From Microcaldota archaeon (GTDB lineage: Archaea > Micrarchaeota > Micrarchaeia > Micrarchaeales > CABMGC01), in assembly GCA_027314465.1 (NCBI GenBank), contig DAHVAU010000024.1, forward strand, positions 1 through 29,564: 29,564 nucleotides of DNA. The letters run 5' to 3'. Below are positions 23,601-29,082 of this stretch, one piece after another (the first letter of the stretch is position 1; every line of letters starts with the position of its first letter). Below the pieces are notes generated by a model. The model was not told the DNA's origin, did no database searches, and saw nothing but the letters and a program-made list of their open reading frames with translations. Made by a program: the position numbers and the translations under genes.

Positions 23601-24050
23601 TGCAGTGCCTCCTGCACCCCTTATGGGCCCTGCGTACATTACCGCCATGTAGTCAGTTCCGTCTGCGTTCTTGTACCTGCGCACCCCAGATATGCCTTCT
23701 GTAGGCGCCACCAGTATGCCCTCTGTGAGTATTGCCGAGCCTATGCGCACTGCGAGCTCTATTCTCTTCATTGTCTCATATCCGTCGTACTTGCTTCCCT
23801 TGCATATCTCCTCAACCACGTTGAATGCGAGCTTGCTTCGTGACTGCCCTTTTGACAGGCTGCGTATCATGCCGGCAATCCCGTCCATGTTGATAAGACC
23901 CTCGACCCTGCTGGCAAGATCTGGCGCAGGGTAGATCTCCACTGCCTCGCGCGGGTCAAGGCCCTTTGCCCTGGCCGCCTTGGCCACAGAGTACGCCTTG
24001 GCGAACTCTTCAGAGAGCGAGCTGAAATACGGTGCTATGTCAGGCATCAT
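20598..24050 (-). CDS. polC: DNA polymerase D large (catalytic) subunit DP2
   Basis: An 1150-residue catalytic subunit of the archaeal replicative polymerase PolD. The two-barrel active site is marked by N-C-D-G-D-E-D with D894 and D896. Zinc-ribbon segments lie around 660-715 (C-x2-C-x9-C-x2-C and C-P-N-C / C-P-R-C), with a further C-S-V-C ribbon near the C-terminus. The last residues Q-F-S-L-L-K-F-V fit a PCNA-interacting (PIP) box. No intein is present, although PolD large subunits often carry one. The ATG at 24050 overlaps the DP1 TGA stop by four bases (ATGA), so translation is coupled; an extension upstream of it is only antisense-free reading inside DP1. Confidence 0.97.
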   Translation of the reverse strand: MMPDIAPYFSSLSEEFAKAYSVAKAARAKGLDPREAVEIYPAPDLASRVEGLINMDGIAGMIRSLSKGQSRSKLAFNVVEEICKGSKYDGYETMKRIELAVRIGSAILTEGILVAPTEGISGVRRYKNADGTDYMAVMYAGPIRGAGGTAAALSVALADYARRIFGIGKYKPTQDEVERYVEEAELYHTRAARLQYKPPDDDLRVIVGNCPVCVDGVPTEQLEVGVHANLSRIGYDGKELAISNRVRGGVSLVLCEGIAQKAKKLLKEVKPFGLEWDWLNNIIRVDVKKKEGEETKSVFLDELVAGRPILAYPNFVGGFRLRYGRSRFTGIAAKGFSPATMILTMGFIATGTQLKMEYPGKGCVAMPVDTIEGPFIRLKSGETLRVNDAQTAIKYKDEVDKIISIGDILITLGDFRKSNAPLKPTSYVEEYWEQQLRSAGFQEKIDHAAIGFDQAYDLCAKYSVPIHPKFLYEFQAAGKAQIVALAMHIIRSSEIKGTEIGSVEYISMMEDSGVGRTLELLNVPQRPSDGRIVVYGDHAKSLLASLGFVDGNAKIGANELVVDRYDQNAQDSMAMLAGASRFRIPRRSTYIAARIGRPEKARERLMTPAPNVLFPIGAYGGNTRNVTTAYVTGSKKFRAGINAEMARYRCARCSRIIDGQYCYDCASRARVERSCPNCNAVVDGLRCPRCNAETVAYEIRQVDLSKMVSDAMKRLSVNKMPPVLKGVRGMTNRDRVTEPLEKGILRAANGVYIFKDGTARFDATDVPITHFYPDEIGVGVERLRELGYTTDYKGNELRDVSQLVELRHQDVILNRRGADYMLRTARFMDELLEGLYGLAPFYNAQTMDDMIGKLVITLSPHTSCGVLNRIIGFTDASVGFAHPYTITARRRNCDGDEDTTMLLLDALVNFSREYLPQTVGGTMDTPLILTLNVKPEEVDDEVHVMETVEQYPIEFYEKTFAYTPPSEAKVSCIEDRLEKPEAFFGIGFTHGSSSTSVQVSPRRSTYTTLKTMQEKLDAEFRLMEMLECVDIRDAARKVIMSHFIPDLIGNLHSFSRQIFRCSVCNSKYRRVPLSGVCRKEGGKLLLTISKGSIEKYLEVAIALADKYRLDNYTRQRLYLIKEEIGEIFVGVEVEASGTYDRQQFSLLKFV

Positions 24051-25570
24051 ATGGCACCATTGAAATCCACTGTGGCAAGCGATGTGCGTTTGGTCTCGTA
24101 CACCGGCAGTATCGCTGGGGTAGGCATATGCCCCAGCCTGACCTGGTAGGATGTTCTGGACTGCCATGTGCCGCTGTTGACTATCAGGGTGCCGTGGTAC
24201 TCCGCGTAGCCGTTCTTGTGCAGGTGCCCCATGTGCAGTATGTCCGGCACCTGGTCGATCACCATATGGTCGCTCCTGGCTGGCACTATCGGATTGTCGC
24301 CGTATATGGGGGACAGGTGCCTTCTCCTGAGCACCTCAAGCATCGCACCCTCCGGCTTTGAGTAGCTGCAGCCCGCTATGCCCTGTATCACCGAATCAAG
24401 GGAAGTGCCATGGTATTCAAGCAGCCGCAGTCCTTCCAGCGTGACATAGCCCGGATTGGACACAAGGTGTATGTTGCTGAGCTTGAAGTCCTTGTAGAAC
24501 TCCTCCGCAAGCACTGGCTGCGGCTCTGCCCGTTGCACTGCGTCATGGTTCCCTGTAAGCAGGAATATGTGCACATATTCCGGTATCCTGGAGAAGAGCC
24601 CGAACATCTCCTTGTACTGCAGATAGATGTCGTCTATTGACAGCTCCTTGTCCTGGTTTGGGTACACTCCTATTCCGTCGACAAGATCCCCGCTCACTAC
24701 TATGTACTTTATCTTTCCAGCAAGATCCCTCTTCTCCTCCACATTCCCATTCATCCATGATATGAATCTGTCGAACTGCTTTTGCATGAAGAGCTTGCTG
24801 CCGACATGCACGTCTGACATGAACGCTATTGCAAGGTCCTTCTCTGTGGCCTTGCGCTGCCTGACGGGCACGTCTGGATACGCTATTGACCTTGCCATGA
24901 CGAACGGCCCTGATATCTTGCCCTTTACCGCTATCACCTCATCGTTTACTATCCTCGATGCGCCTGTGAACAGCTCTGCCATCTGCCCCTGCATCTGCTG
25001 GGGCCTTATGAACAGAACCTTGGCAATGCCTGTCTCATCCTCTACGGTTACCAGTATGTGCCCGTTCTTTGTCACAACCTTGTCGTATACCATGCCGGCG
25101 ATGGTTATCTCCCTGCCGGCAGCATACTGTTTAATGCTCTCTATGTCGTGCACCATTCCGGCCATCTTCGAGCTCTGACCGTCGTATATTATCGACTTTA
25201 TCCTGTTCAGCCTGTCATTGAAGTGACTGGTGAAATCCGGCACAGTGCCTACTGTCTTGTCAGTGCGCACGGAGCGCATCTCGTACATGGCATCGGCCTC
25301 CTTTGCCAGCGGCCTGAAGTCTACTGTGCCTGATACCTCCACCTCGATCTTGGGCTGCACAGGCACCTCCTCCTGGCCCTTCTTTATCAGGCCCGTCAAC
25401 ATGTCGCGGGTTAGCAGCCCAGGCTTCTCCTCCTTCTCAAACTGCATGCTCACCTGCGCTATTAATGCCTCCATGTCCTGCCCTCTCACGTCTTCCTCTG
25501 TGATGTCGGAGCTGACAATCGCTATTCTTACAAGCCTGCTTGCAAGTTCTCCCAACACAGTATCAGGCAT
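24047..25570 (-). CDS. polB: DNA polymerase D small subunit DP1 (Mre11-like 3'-5' exonuclease)
   Basis: A 507-residue proofreading and structural partner of DP2. An OB-fold (I-T-I-A-G-M-V-Y around the middle) is followed by a calcineurin-type phosphodiesterase domain. Metal ligands are visible: D253 and H255 (S-D-V-H), D295 (S-G-D-L-V-D-G), N341-H342-D343 (G-N-H-D), and G-H-L-H at 448-451. Keeping the intact set suggests an active exonuclease, unlike the inactive eukaryotic B-subunits. The start chosen is the ATG at 25570 because GGTGAT (25575-25580) lies four bases upstream; an ATG and GTG slightly earlier are alternatives. It is the first gene of the PolD operon. Confidence 0.96.
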   Translation of the reverse strand: MPDTVLGELASRLVRIAIVSSDITEEDVRGQDMEALIAQVSMQFEKEEKPGLLTRDMLTGLIKKGQEEVPVQPKIEVEVSGTVDFRPLAKEADAMYEMRSVRTDKTVGTVPDFTSHFNDRLNRIKSIIYDGQSSKMAGMVHDIESIKQYAAGREITIAGMVYDKVVTKNGHILVTVEDETGIAKVLFIRPQQMQGQMAELFTGASRIVNDEVIAVKGKISGPFVMARSIAYPDVPVRQRKATEKDLAIAFMSDVHVGSKLFMQKQFDRFISWMNGNVEEKRDLAGKIKYIVVSGDLVDGIGVYPNQDKELSIDDIYLQYKEMFGLFSRIPEYVHIFLLTGNHDAVQRAEPQPVLAEEFYKDFKLSNIHLVSNPGYVTLEGLRLLEYHGTSLDSVIQGIAGCSYSKPEGAMLEVLRRRHLSPIYGDNPIVPARSDHMVIDQVPDILHMGHLHKNGYAEYHGTLIVNSGTWQSRTSYQVRLGHMPTPAILPVYETKRTSLATVDFNGAI

Positions 25571-25581
25571 GTACATCACCG

Positions 25582-25602
25582 CAAGCCCATAATAGGGGCT
25601 TG
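25582..25602. promoter_or_regulatory. Inverted repeat over the predicted polB transcription start
   Basis: Arms CAAGCCC (25582-25588) and GGGCTTG (25596-25602) with a seven-base spacer. The dyad lies immediately downstream of the polB TATA box and covers the predicted start point near 25583, a position where a bound protein would block RNA polymerase. In RNA it could form a hairpin close to the 5' end. Confidence 0.45.
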
Positions 25603-25614
25603 GATTATAAAAAG
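25603..25614 (-). promoter_or_regulatory. TATA box of the PolD operon
   Basis: The minus strand reads TTTTTATAATCC, a strong archaeal box A. It predicts a transcript starting near 25583, about 12 bases before the chosen polB ATG, with GGTGAT as ribosome site in the short leader. Confidence 0.55.
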
Positions 25615-25617
25615 GTG

Positions 25618-25633
25618 GCCGGATTTTTCCGGC
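25618..25633 (-). terminator. Hairpin with T-run after the UPF0147 gene
   Basis: On the minus strand GCCGGA and TCCGGC (six-base arms, AAAA loop) begin three bases after the UPF0147 stop. The hairpin is followed four bases later by a run of five T, which also forms part of the polB TATA box. The shape resembles an intrinsic terminator; archaea mostly need only the T-run, so the stem may be incidental or stabilise the 3' end. Confidence 0.4.
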
Positions 25634-25636
25634 AAT

Positions 25637-25906
25637 TCACTCCTTTACGGACTCCAGCATGCTCAGTATGTTCCATACAACGGTCCTTGCATAAGGCGGG
25701 AGATTTATGTCGTTGCTGATCTCGTCTATCTTGTACGTGGCAGCAGACGAACGCACCGAATACTCAGTGTCTGGCTGGTCCAGGGCCTTTCTTGCCTCGC
25801 CAAGGGCGTTCTTGACATTGCGCGGGACGCTGTTGTCGTTTAGCAGCACGTCTATCTGCTGTTTTATCTGCGTTATCTTAGTATCAAATTCCTGGTTTGC
25901 TGGCAT
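25637..25906 (-). CDS. UPF0147 family protein
   Basis: An 89-residue all-helical protein of an archaea-specific family with no assigned function. The typical segments are present: V-P-R-N-V-K-N-A in the first half, R-S-S-A-A-T-Y-K-I-D-E-I-S-N-D-I-N-L-P in the second, and R-T-V-V-W-N-I-L-S near the end. Length matches the family. The ATG is preceded on the minus strand by GGTGAGGGAGA, which contains a usable ribosome-binding sequence. It is apparently monocistronic, with a TATA box at 25957-25966 and a hairpin after its stop. Confidence 0.92.
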   Translation of the reverse strand: MPANQEFDTKITQIKQQIDVLLNDNSVPRNVKNALGEARKALDQPDTEYSVRSSAATYKIDEISNDINLPPYARTVVWNILSMLESVKE

Positions 25907-25956
25907 TCTCCCTCACCTATCTGTGAATGTACAATGACTGACAATATACAGCGCAC

Positions 25957-25966
25957 CTTTTTATAG
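25957..25966 (-). promoter_or_regulatory. TATA box for the UPF0147 gene
   Basis: The minus strand reads CTATAAAAAG, a strong box A, 51-60 bases before the ATG, predicting a start near 25935. The remaining bases to the tRNA-Arg 3' end (25967-26014) show no gene. Confidence 0.55.
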
Positions 25967-26014
25967 CTGTCCCTCTCAGGTGTGCCTACGACGGCAGTGG
26001 GTCAAGTGCACTGA

Positions 26015-26103
26015 CGGGCCCGACGGGATTTGAACCCGCGACCATCACCTTTCCCCATGATGCTTAGAAGGGTGCTGCTCTATCCAAGCTGAGCTACGGG
26101 CCC
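26015..26103 (-). tRNA. tRNA-Arg(UCU) with a 14-nt intron
   Basis: Minus-strand cloverleaf: acceptor GGGCCCG/CGGGCCC fully paired, D-stem GCTC/GAGC, anticodon stem from GCACC, loop CTTCTAA with anticodon TCT at 26066-26068, and T-stem GCGGG/CCCGT with TTCAAAT loop. The discriminator is G and no CCA is encoded. Between anticodon-loop positions 37 and 38 lies AGCATCATGGGGAA (26051-26064), the canonical archaeal intron site. After removal the anticodon stem pairs CACC with GGTG, leaving one G-A mismatch at 27-43. The mature tRNA would be 75 nt. It starts 10 bases after the tatD stop, so it may be transcribed with that gene. Confidence 0.9.
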
Positions 26104-26113
26104 AGCCTTTATA

Positions 26114-26869
26114 TCATAAACTGAAGAGCTTTTTAACGTTTTGCGTTACGCGCTGCGCAGCGTAGACAAAATCAATGCCCCTGGTTGCCGCTATCCATTC
26201 GACGACCTTTATAACGTCAAGCGGATTCCTTCCCACTGCCGGCGAGTCCGTCTCCGCCGCAAGGCTGTCAATGTCAAGTGCGCTTATGACTCTCTTCCTC
26301 CTTGCCGACTCTATCGGGGGGATTGAGATGAGGTTTCCCATCTCTGCAAGCCTTGCGGCCTGCTGCTCGTCCCCCTCGAAGTAATGGAACATCGCCCTGC
26401 CAACTCCGCGGTCCCTTACTATGCCAATCACGTCATCCATCGCCTGCCTGCAGTGTATCACGATTGGGATATCGAGCATCTGCGCAAGTTCTATCTGCTC
26501 CTCGAAGATCCTCTTCTGCACCGCCTTCTGCGGCCCCACCTTGTAGTCCAGCCCGGCCTCGCCTACCCCAACCACGCAAGGATTCTTCCTGACCAGCTCC
26601 TCCATACCGGCAACAAATCCGCCATCGCTCTGGGCGTACGCGGGATCTATGCCTATTACCGCAAGCACGGACATGCCGTCGGCTATGCTTATAGCCGCCA
26701 TGCTTGACTTCGCGCTGCCGCCTGCTGTTATCATCCCACTCACGCCCCCAATGCGCGAATCAGAGACCACTGTGCGATAGTCATCAAACAGATCCAGGTG
26801 GCAGTGCGCGTCTATAAGCTCGCTGTATAAGGCATTGCGCTCTATGCTGTGCGTGGACTGCTGCTGCAT
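26114..26869 (-). CDS. TatD family metal-dependent hydrolase (DNase-like)
   Basis: A 251-residue TIM-barrel metallo-hydrolase. The TatD ligands are all present: H22 and H24 in D-A-H-C-H-L-D, E104 in V-G-E-A-G-L-D-Y, H139 in I-V-I-H-C-R, H162 in M-F-H-Y-F, and D208 in A-E-T-D-S-P. Characterised relatives are 3'-5' exonucleases or DNases acting on nucleic acids, including in DNA repair. The first 15 residues are extra relative to the family core; an internal start would be possible. It lies 14 bases downstream of an unrecognised protein gene and just upstream of tRNA-Arg. Confidence 0.92.
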   Translation of the reverse strand: MQQQSTHSIERNALYSELIDAHCHLDLFDDYRTVVSDSRIGGVSGMITAGGSAKSSMAAISIADGMSVLAVIGIDPAYAQSDGGFVAGMEELVRKNPCVVGVGEAGLDYKVGPQKAVQKRIFEEQIELAQMLDIPIVIHCRQAMDDVIGIVRDRGVGRAMFHYFEGDEQQAARLAEMGNLISIPPIESARRKRVISALDIDSLAAETDSPAVGRNPLDVIKVVEWIAATRGIDFVYAAQRVTQNVKKLFSL

Positions 26870-26883
26870 TCAGATCCGATTGA

Positions 26884-27558
26884 CTAGCTTGCTCTCATAA
26901 GGCTTATCAAGTCTTCTGCGCGCTTCCTGCGCTTCCTTTGCATGATCCCTGTGCGCTCCAGCAGCCCGCCAATGCCTACCCTCATCTCGTCCATCCATCT
27001 CTGCCTGGCCTGTGCATCATCGTGGGAAACGTCATCCACGTTCCCGAAATGCGGGATCTTGGGCATCTTCCATATCTCGTCAACCTTGCTGAGCCTAACC
27101 TCATTGGCGCCCTTGAACATCACTACCGGACTTGTGCTGCCTGCCAACCCGCTCACAACCAGCACAAGATACAGCTGATCCCCATACGTCCTTCTTATCT
27201 TGTCCATCCTCTCCAGGTAGCTGTCTGCGGCTTTGGGGTGCAGTTCGAACAGCACGGTTGTGCCGTCCAGCACGCCGGTAAGGGGCACCATGAAGTCGGG
27301 CGGATACATGTCGCAGTTGCCCAGCTTTATCACTAGCGGCTCGTAGTACGCCTGTAAAGGCGAGCTGAGCAGCAGGGTCTTCATCGCCCTCTCGTACGGC
27401 CCCTTTACCTTCGTGCTCTCGCCAAGCCTGAACTCTTCTGGAAGGATGAGCTCTGAAGGGCCATCATACACCATTCTAGGTTTCTTATCGATCAACAGGA
27501 CGCTTCTGTGCGCAGACCTGCCCGCATCTCCCTTTGCCCTGGTCGCAATTCCTGGCAT
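26884..27558 (-). CDS. Uncharacterised protein, possibly with a PD-(D/E)xK nuclease-like core
   Basis: I do not recognise this 224-residue protein. The middle part reads like a restriction-endonuclease-type fold: E73 in Y-Y-E-P-L, D88 in Y-P-P-D-F-M-V, a strand with E105 in V-L-F-E-L-H-P-K109, a helix with Y-L-E-R-M-D-K-I, and a last strand L-Y-L-V-L-V-V. The canonical E-x-K is replaced by E-x-H-x-K, so activity is doubtful. The C-terminus is very basic (Q-R-K-R-R-K-R), suited to nucleic-acid contact. The ATG at 27558 is chosen because a TATA box lies 24 bases upstream, giving a leaderless message. The neighbouring TatD gene fits a DNA-metabolism setting. Confidence 0.75.
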   Translation of the reverse strand: MPGIATRAKGDAGRSAHRSVLLIDKKPRMVYDGPSELILPEEFRLGESTKVKGPYERAMKTLLLSSPLQAYYEPLVIKLGNCDMYPPDFMVPLTGVLDGTTVLFELHPKAADSYLERMDKIRRTYGDQLYLVLVVSGLAGSTSPVVMFKGANEVRLSKVDEIWKMPKIPHFGNVDDVSHDDAQARQRWMDEMRVGIGGLLERTGIMQRKRRKRAEDLISLMRAS

Positions 27559-27575
27559 AGGATATATCAAAGCAA

Positions 27576-27588
27576 TTTTATTTATACC
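27576..27588 (-). promoter_or_regulatory. TATA box for the unknown/tatD operon
   Basis: The minus strand reads GGTATAAATAAAA. The box centre is about 24 bases before the ATG at 27558, so the predicted transcript begins at or next to the start codon, a leaderless message. It fills the 37-base gap after the Nudix gene stop. Confidence 0.5.
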
Positions 27589-27607
27589 TTTTGCAGCATC
27601 TCCTGCA

Positions 27608-28003
27608 TCACTGCAGCATTCCAGCTTCCCTCAGCTTGTCGAAGATCAGGAAACCTGCAGGAGTAGTCATATTCCTGTGCGCATAGGATAGCCAGGCAGC
27701 TTCCTCAACCTCATTTGCAGGCTTTATCTCACCGATGAACTCTCCAGTGTAGCAGGTGATCGCAACCATAGTGCCCTGCGCCTTCCCGTGCGCCTCAAAA
27801 ACGCCAAAGAGCTTAAGCGATCCGGGTATCAGCTCAACGCCTATCTCCTCTCTTATCTCCCTTACCAGGGCCTGCGCGTCACTCTCACCTGCCTCGCGCT
27901 TGCCCCCGGGCATGTAGTAGACGTCCTTGCCAGTGCTCCTGGTGCACAATATCCTTCCGTCCCTGAGCATTATCAGTGCGAGCTTGTCTATGGTTCCGGC
28001 CAT
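27608..28003 (-). CDS. Nudix hydrolase
   Basis: A 131-residue single Nudix domain. The Nudix box is complete: G34-x5-E40-x7-R48-E49-I-R-E52-E53-I-G55-V, the magnesium-binding helix that hydrolyses nucleoside diphosphates linked to a moiety X. It begins D-K-L-A-L-I-M-L-R-D-G and has the conserved M-P-G-G-K. Substrate (oxidised nucleotide, ADP-ribose, or other) cannot be decided. The ATG gives a family-like start. It is between the methyltransferase and the unknown gene, all on minus. Confidence 0.9.
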   Translation of the reverse strand: MAGTIDKLALIMLRDGRILCTRSTGKDVYYMPGGKREAGESDAQALVREIREEIGVELIPGSLKLFGVFEAHGKAQGTMVAITCYTGEFIGEIKPANEVEEAAWLSYAHRNMTTPAGFLIFDKLREAGMLQ

Positions 28004-28059
28004 GGTTAACTAATGGCATAATGCACGCGAATGTACAAATGCATTGGCCTGCTGCCAGC

Positions 28060-28647
28060 TTATCTGAGCGAGACCTTAACTACCCTTCCACTATGCGCCA
28101 CTATGCGCACGCTGAGCCCTGCATCCCTTGCAGCTCTCCTCAGTTCGTCCACATCAAGCGTATGCGCACTGATCCCTAGCAATCCTAGCACCTTGGAATT
28201 AGTCTTTGCGTATTCGTATATGCGTATCTCCCCTGCGCGCGCGAGCAGTCCCTTCAGGTATGCCAGCGATTCGGCCTTCTTCTGCCAATGGTGGAACGAC
28301 AGCGAGGTATATATGATGTCAAATTTCCTCCTGAACGGCACATTCCTGCTGGATCCCTGCGCGATCCTTATGTTTGCGCGGCGCTTTGCACTGCCCTTGG
28401 CTATACGCACCATGTACGGGGAAGGGTCTACGCAGTAGACCTTTACGTCCTTGCGCCTAGCAAGCATTATTGGGATGGCGGCCGGGCCGCATCCGACATC
28501 AAGCAGCACCTTTGCCCTGCTGCGTGAAAGGTCCCTGGCTGCGAACGAATACAGATCCCGCGTTGTCCTTAGCCGCGCGCACGCATTGTACAGCAGAGAG
28601 GTTATGGGGCCAAAGCGCTCCTCGCCTGCTAGGTAGTTTCCAGGCAT
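28060..28647 (-). CDS. Class I SAM-dependent methyltransferase
   Basis: A 195-residue Rossmann-fold methyltransferase. Motif I V-L-L-D-V-G-C-G-P-A is at about 47-56, the acidic ribose contact is in V-Y-C-V-D-P-S (strand 2), and the motif IV region is F-D-I-I-Y-T-S-L-S-F-H-H-W, resembling UbiE/COQ5-like small-molecule enzymes (Methyltransf_11 type). A conserved S-F-H-H-W follows in such enzymes. Substrate is not evident. The ATG at 28647 is 27 bases downstream of the tRNA-Ala 3' end, so it may be transcribed with it. Confidence 0.88.
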   Translation of the reverse strand: MPGNYLAGEERFGPITSLLYNACARLRTTRDLYSFAARDLSRSRAKVLLDVGCGPAAIPIMLARRKDVKVYCVDPSPYMVRIAKGSAKRRANIRIAQGSSRNVPFRRKFDIIYTSLSFHHWQKKAESLAYLKGLLARAGEIRIYEYAKTNSKVLGLLGISAHTLDVDELRRAARDAGLSVRIVAHSGRVVKVSLR

Positions 28648-28673
28648 TGCAATCGCTGATTAAAAAGCATGAA

Positions 28674-28745
28674 TGGACTCCGCGGGATTTGAACCCGCAA
28701 CCTCCTGCATGCCATGCAGGCGCGCTACCGTTGCGCTAGGAGCCC
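28674..28745 (-). tRNA. tRNA-Ala(GGC)
   Basis: Minus-strand cloverleaf of 72 nt: acceptor GGGCTCC/GGAGTCC with the G3-U70 wobble pair that identifies tRNA-Ala, D-stem GCGC/GCGC, anticodon stem CCTGC/GCAGG with loop ATGGCAT (anticodon GGC), T-stem GCGGG/CCCGC with TTCAAAT loop, and discriminator A. No intron and no encoded CCA. The D-loop is short (AACGGTA). Confidence 0.95.
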
Positions 28746-28770
28746 AGCATAAACATCTGTCATAACAGGT

Positions 28771-28780
28771 TAAATAAGCA
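28771..28780 (-). promoter_or_regulatory. TATA box for tRNA-Ala
   Basis: The minus strand reads TGCTTATTTA, 26-35 bases before the tRNA 5' end, the expected spacing for an archaeal tRNA promoter with transcription starting close to the mature 5' end. Confidence 0.5.
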
Positions 28781-28803
28781 GTGCAGTAGCTGCCGCGCCC
28801 TGC

Positions 28804-29028
28804 TTATACCGGAGAGAGGAATAGTATGTTGCCTCCCCTTAGAAGTATCGTCCCAAGCTTGGCCTTGAGGTTCCCGTCCTCAAGCTCCTCTGCGCTCTCG
28901 ACAACTATGTTCATGTGCGCGTCGAAGGATACCACCTTGCCGCGTATGTCGGTGCCATTCTTCAGCCTTATGAGCACTTGCTGCCCTATGGACTTGTTTA
29001 TCAGATCGAATGGTCTTTCCTGGGTCAT
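28804..29028 (-). CDS. Archaeal Lsm (Sm-like) RNA-binding protein
   Basis: A 74-residue Sm fold that assembles into heptameric rings binding U-rich RNA. Sm1 is visible as R-L-K-N-G-T-D-I-R-G-K-V-V-S-F-D-A-H-M-N-I-V-V, and Sm2 as L-G-T-I-L-L-R-G-G-N-I-L-F-L. The RNA-binding residues (H-M-N in Sm1 and R-G in Sm2) are conserved. The ATG at 29028 is chosen over a GTG three codons earlier because the expected start M-T-Q-E-R-P-F follows it. In archaea this gene is often beside L37e or tRNA genes; here it precedes tRNA-Ala. Confidence 0.95.
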   Translation of the reverse strand: MTQERPFDLINKSIGQQVLIRLKNGTDIRGKVVSFDAHMNIVVESAEELEDGNLKAKLGTILLRGGNILFLSPV

Positions 29029-29059
29029 ATAAAACACTGGTTAATATCTGGCTGCGCAA

Positions 29060-29070
29060 GTATTAAAATC
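29060..29070 (-). promoter_or_regulatory. TATA-like box for the Lsm gene
   Basis: The minus strand reads GATTTTAATAC, 33-43 bases before the chosen Lsm ATG, predicting a short leader. It lies in the 54-base gap after the rpoA2 stop. Confidence 0.4.
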
Positions 29071-29082
29071 CCGTCTACGCCG

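Noticed and set aside
22437..23843. A 468-codon plus-strand open frame opposite polC
   Set aside because: It lies fully antisense to the DP2 coding region, which has clear conserved motifs. Its product is low in normal residue patterning (many Pro, His, Tyr, Arg) and has no ribosome site or promoter.
20598..24050. Possible intein in the PolD large subunit
   Set aside because: Archaeal DP2 genes often contain inteins, but the length (1150 residues) and continuous motifs leave no room, and no intein splice motifs are visible.
24051..24167. N-terminal extension of DP2 by 39 residues
   Set aside because: This extension is only a reading of DP1 codons in another frame. The ATG overlapping the DP1 stop gives the usual DP2 N-terminus and translational coupling.
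26015..26103. Reading the 89-nt tRNA as a class II tRNA with a long variable arm
   Set aside because: A CATCA/TGATG stem is possible in the extra bases, but then the anticodon stem cannot form. Removal of 14 bases at the canonical 37/38 site restores it with a tRNA-Arg(UCU) loop.
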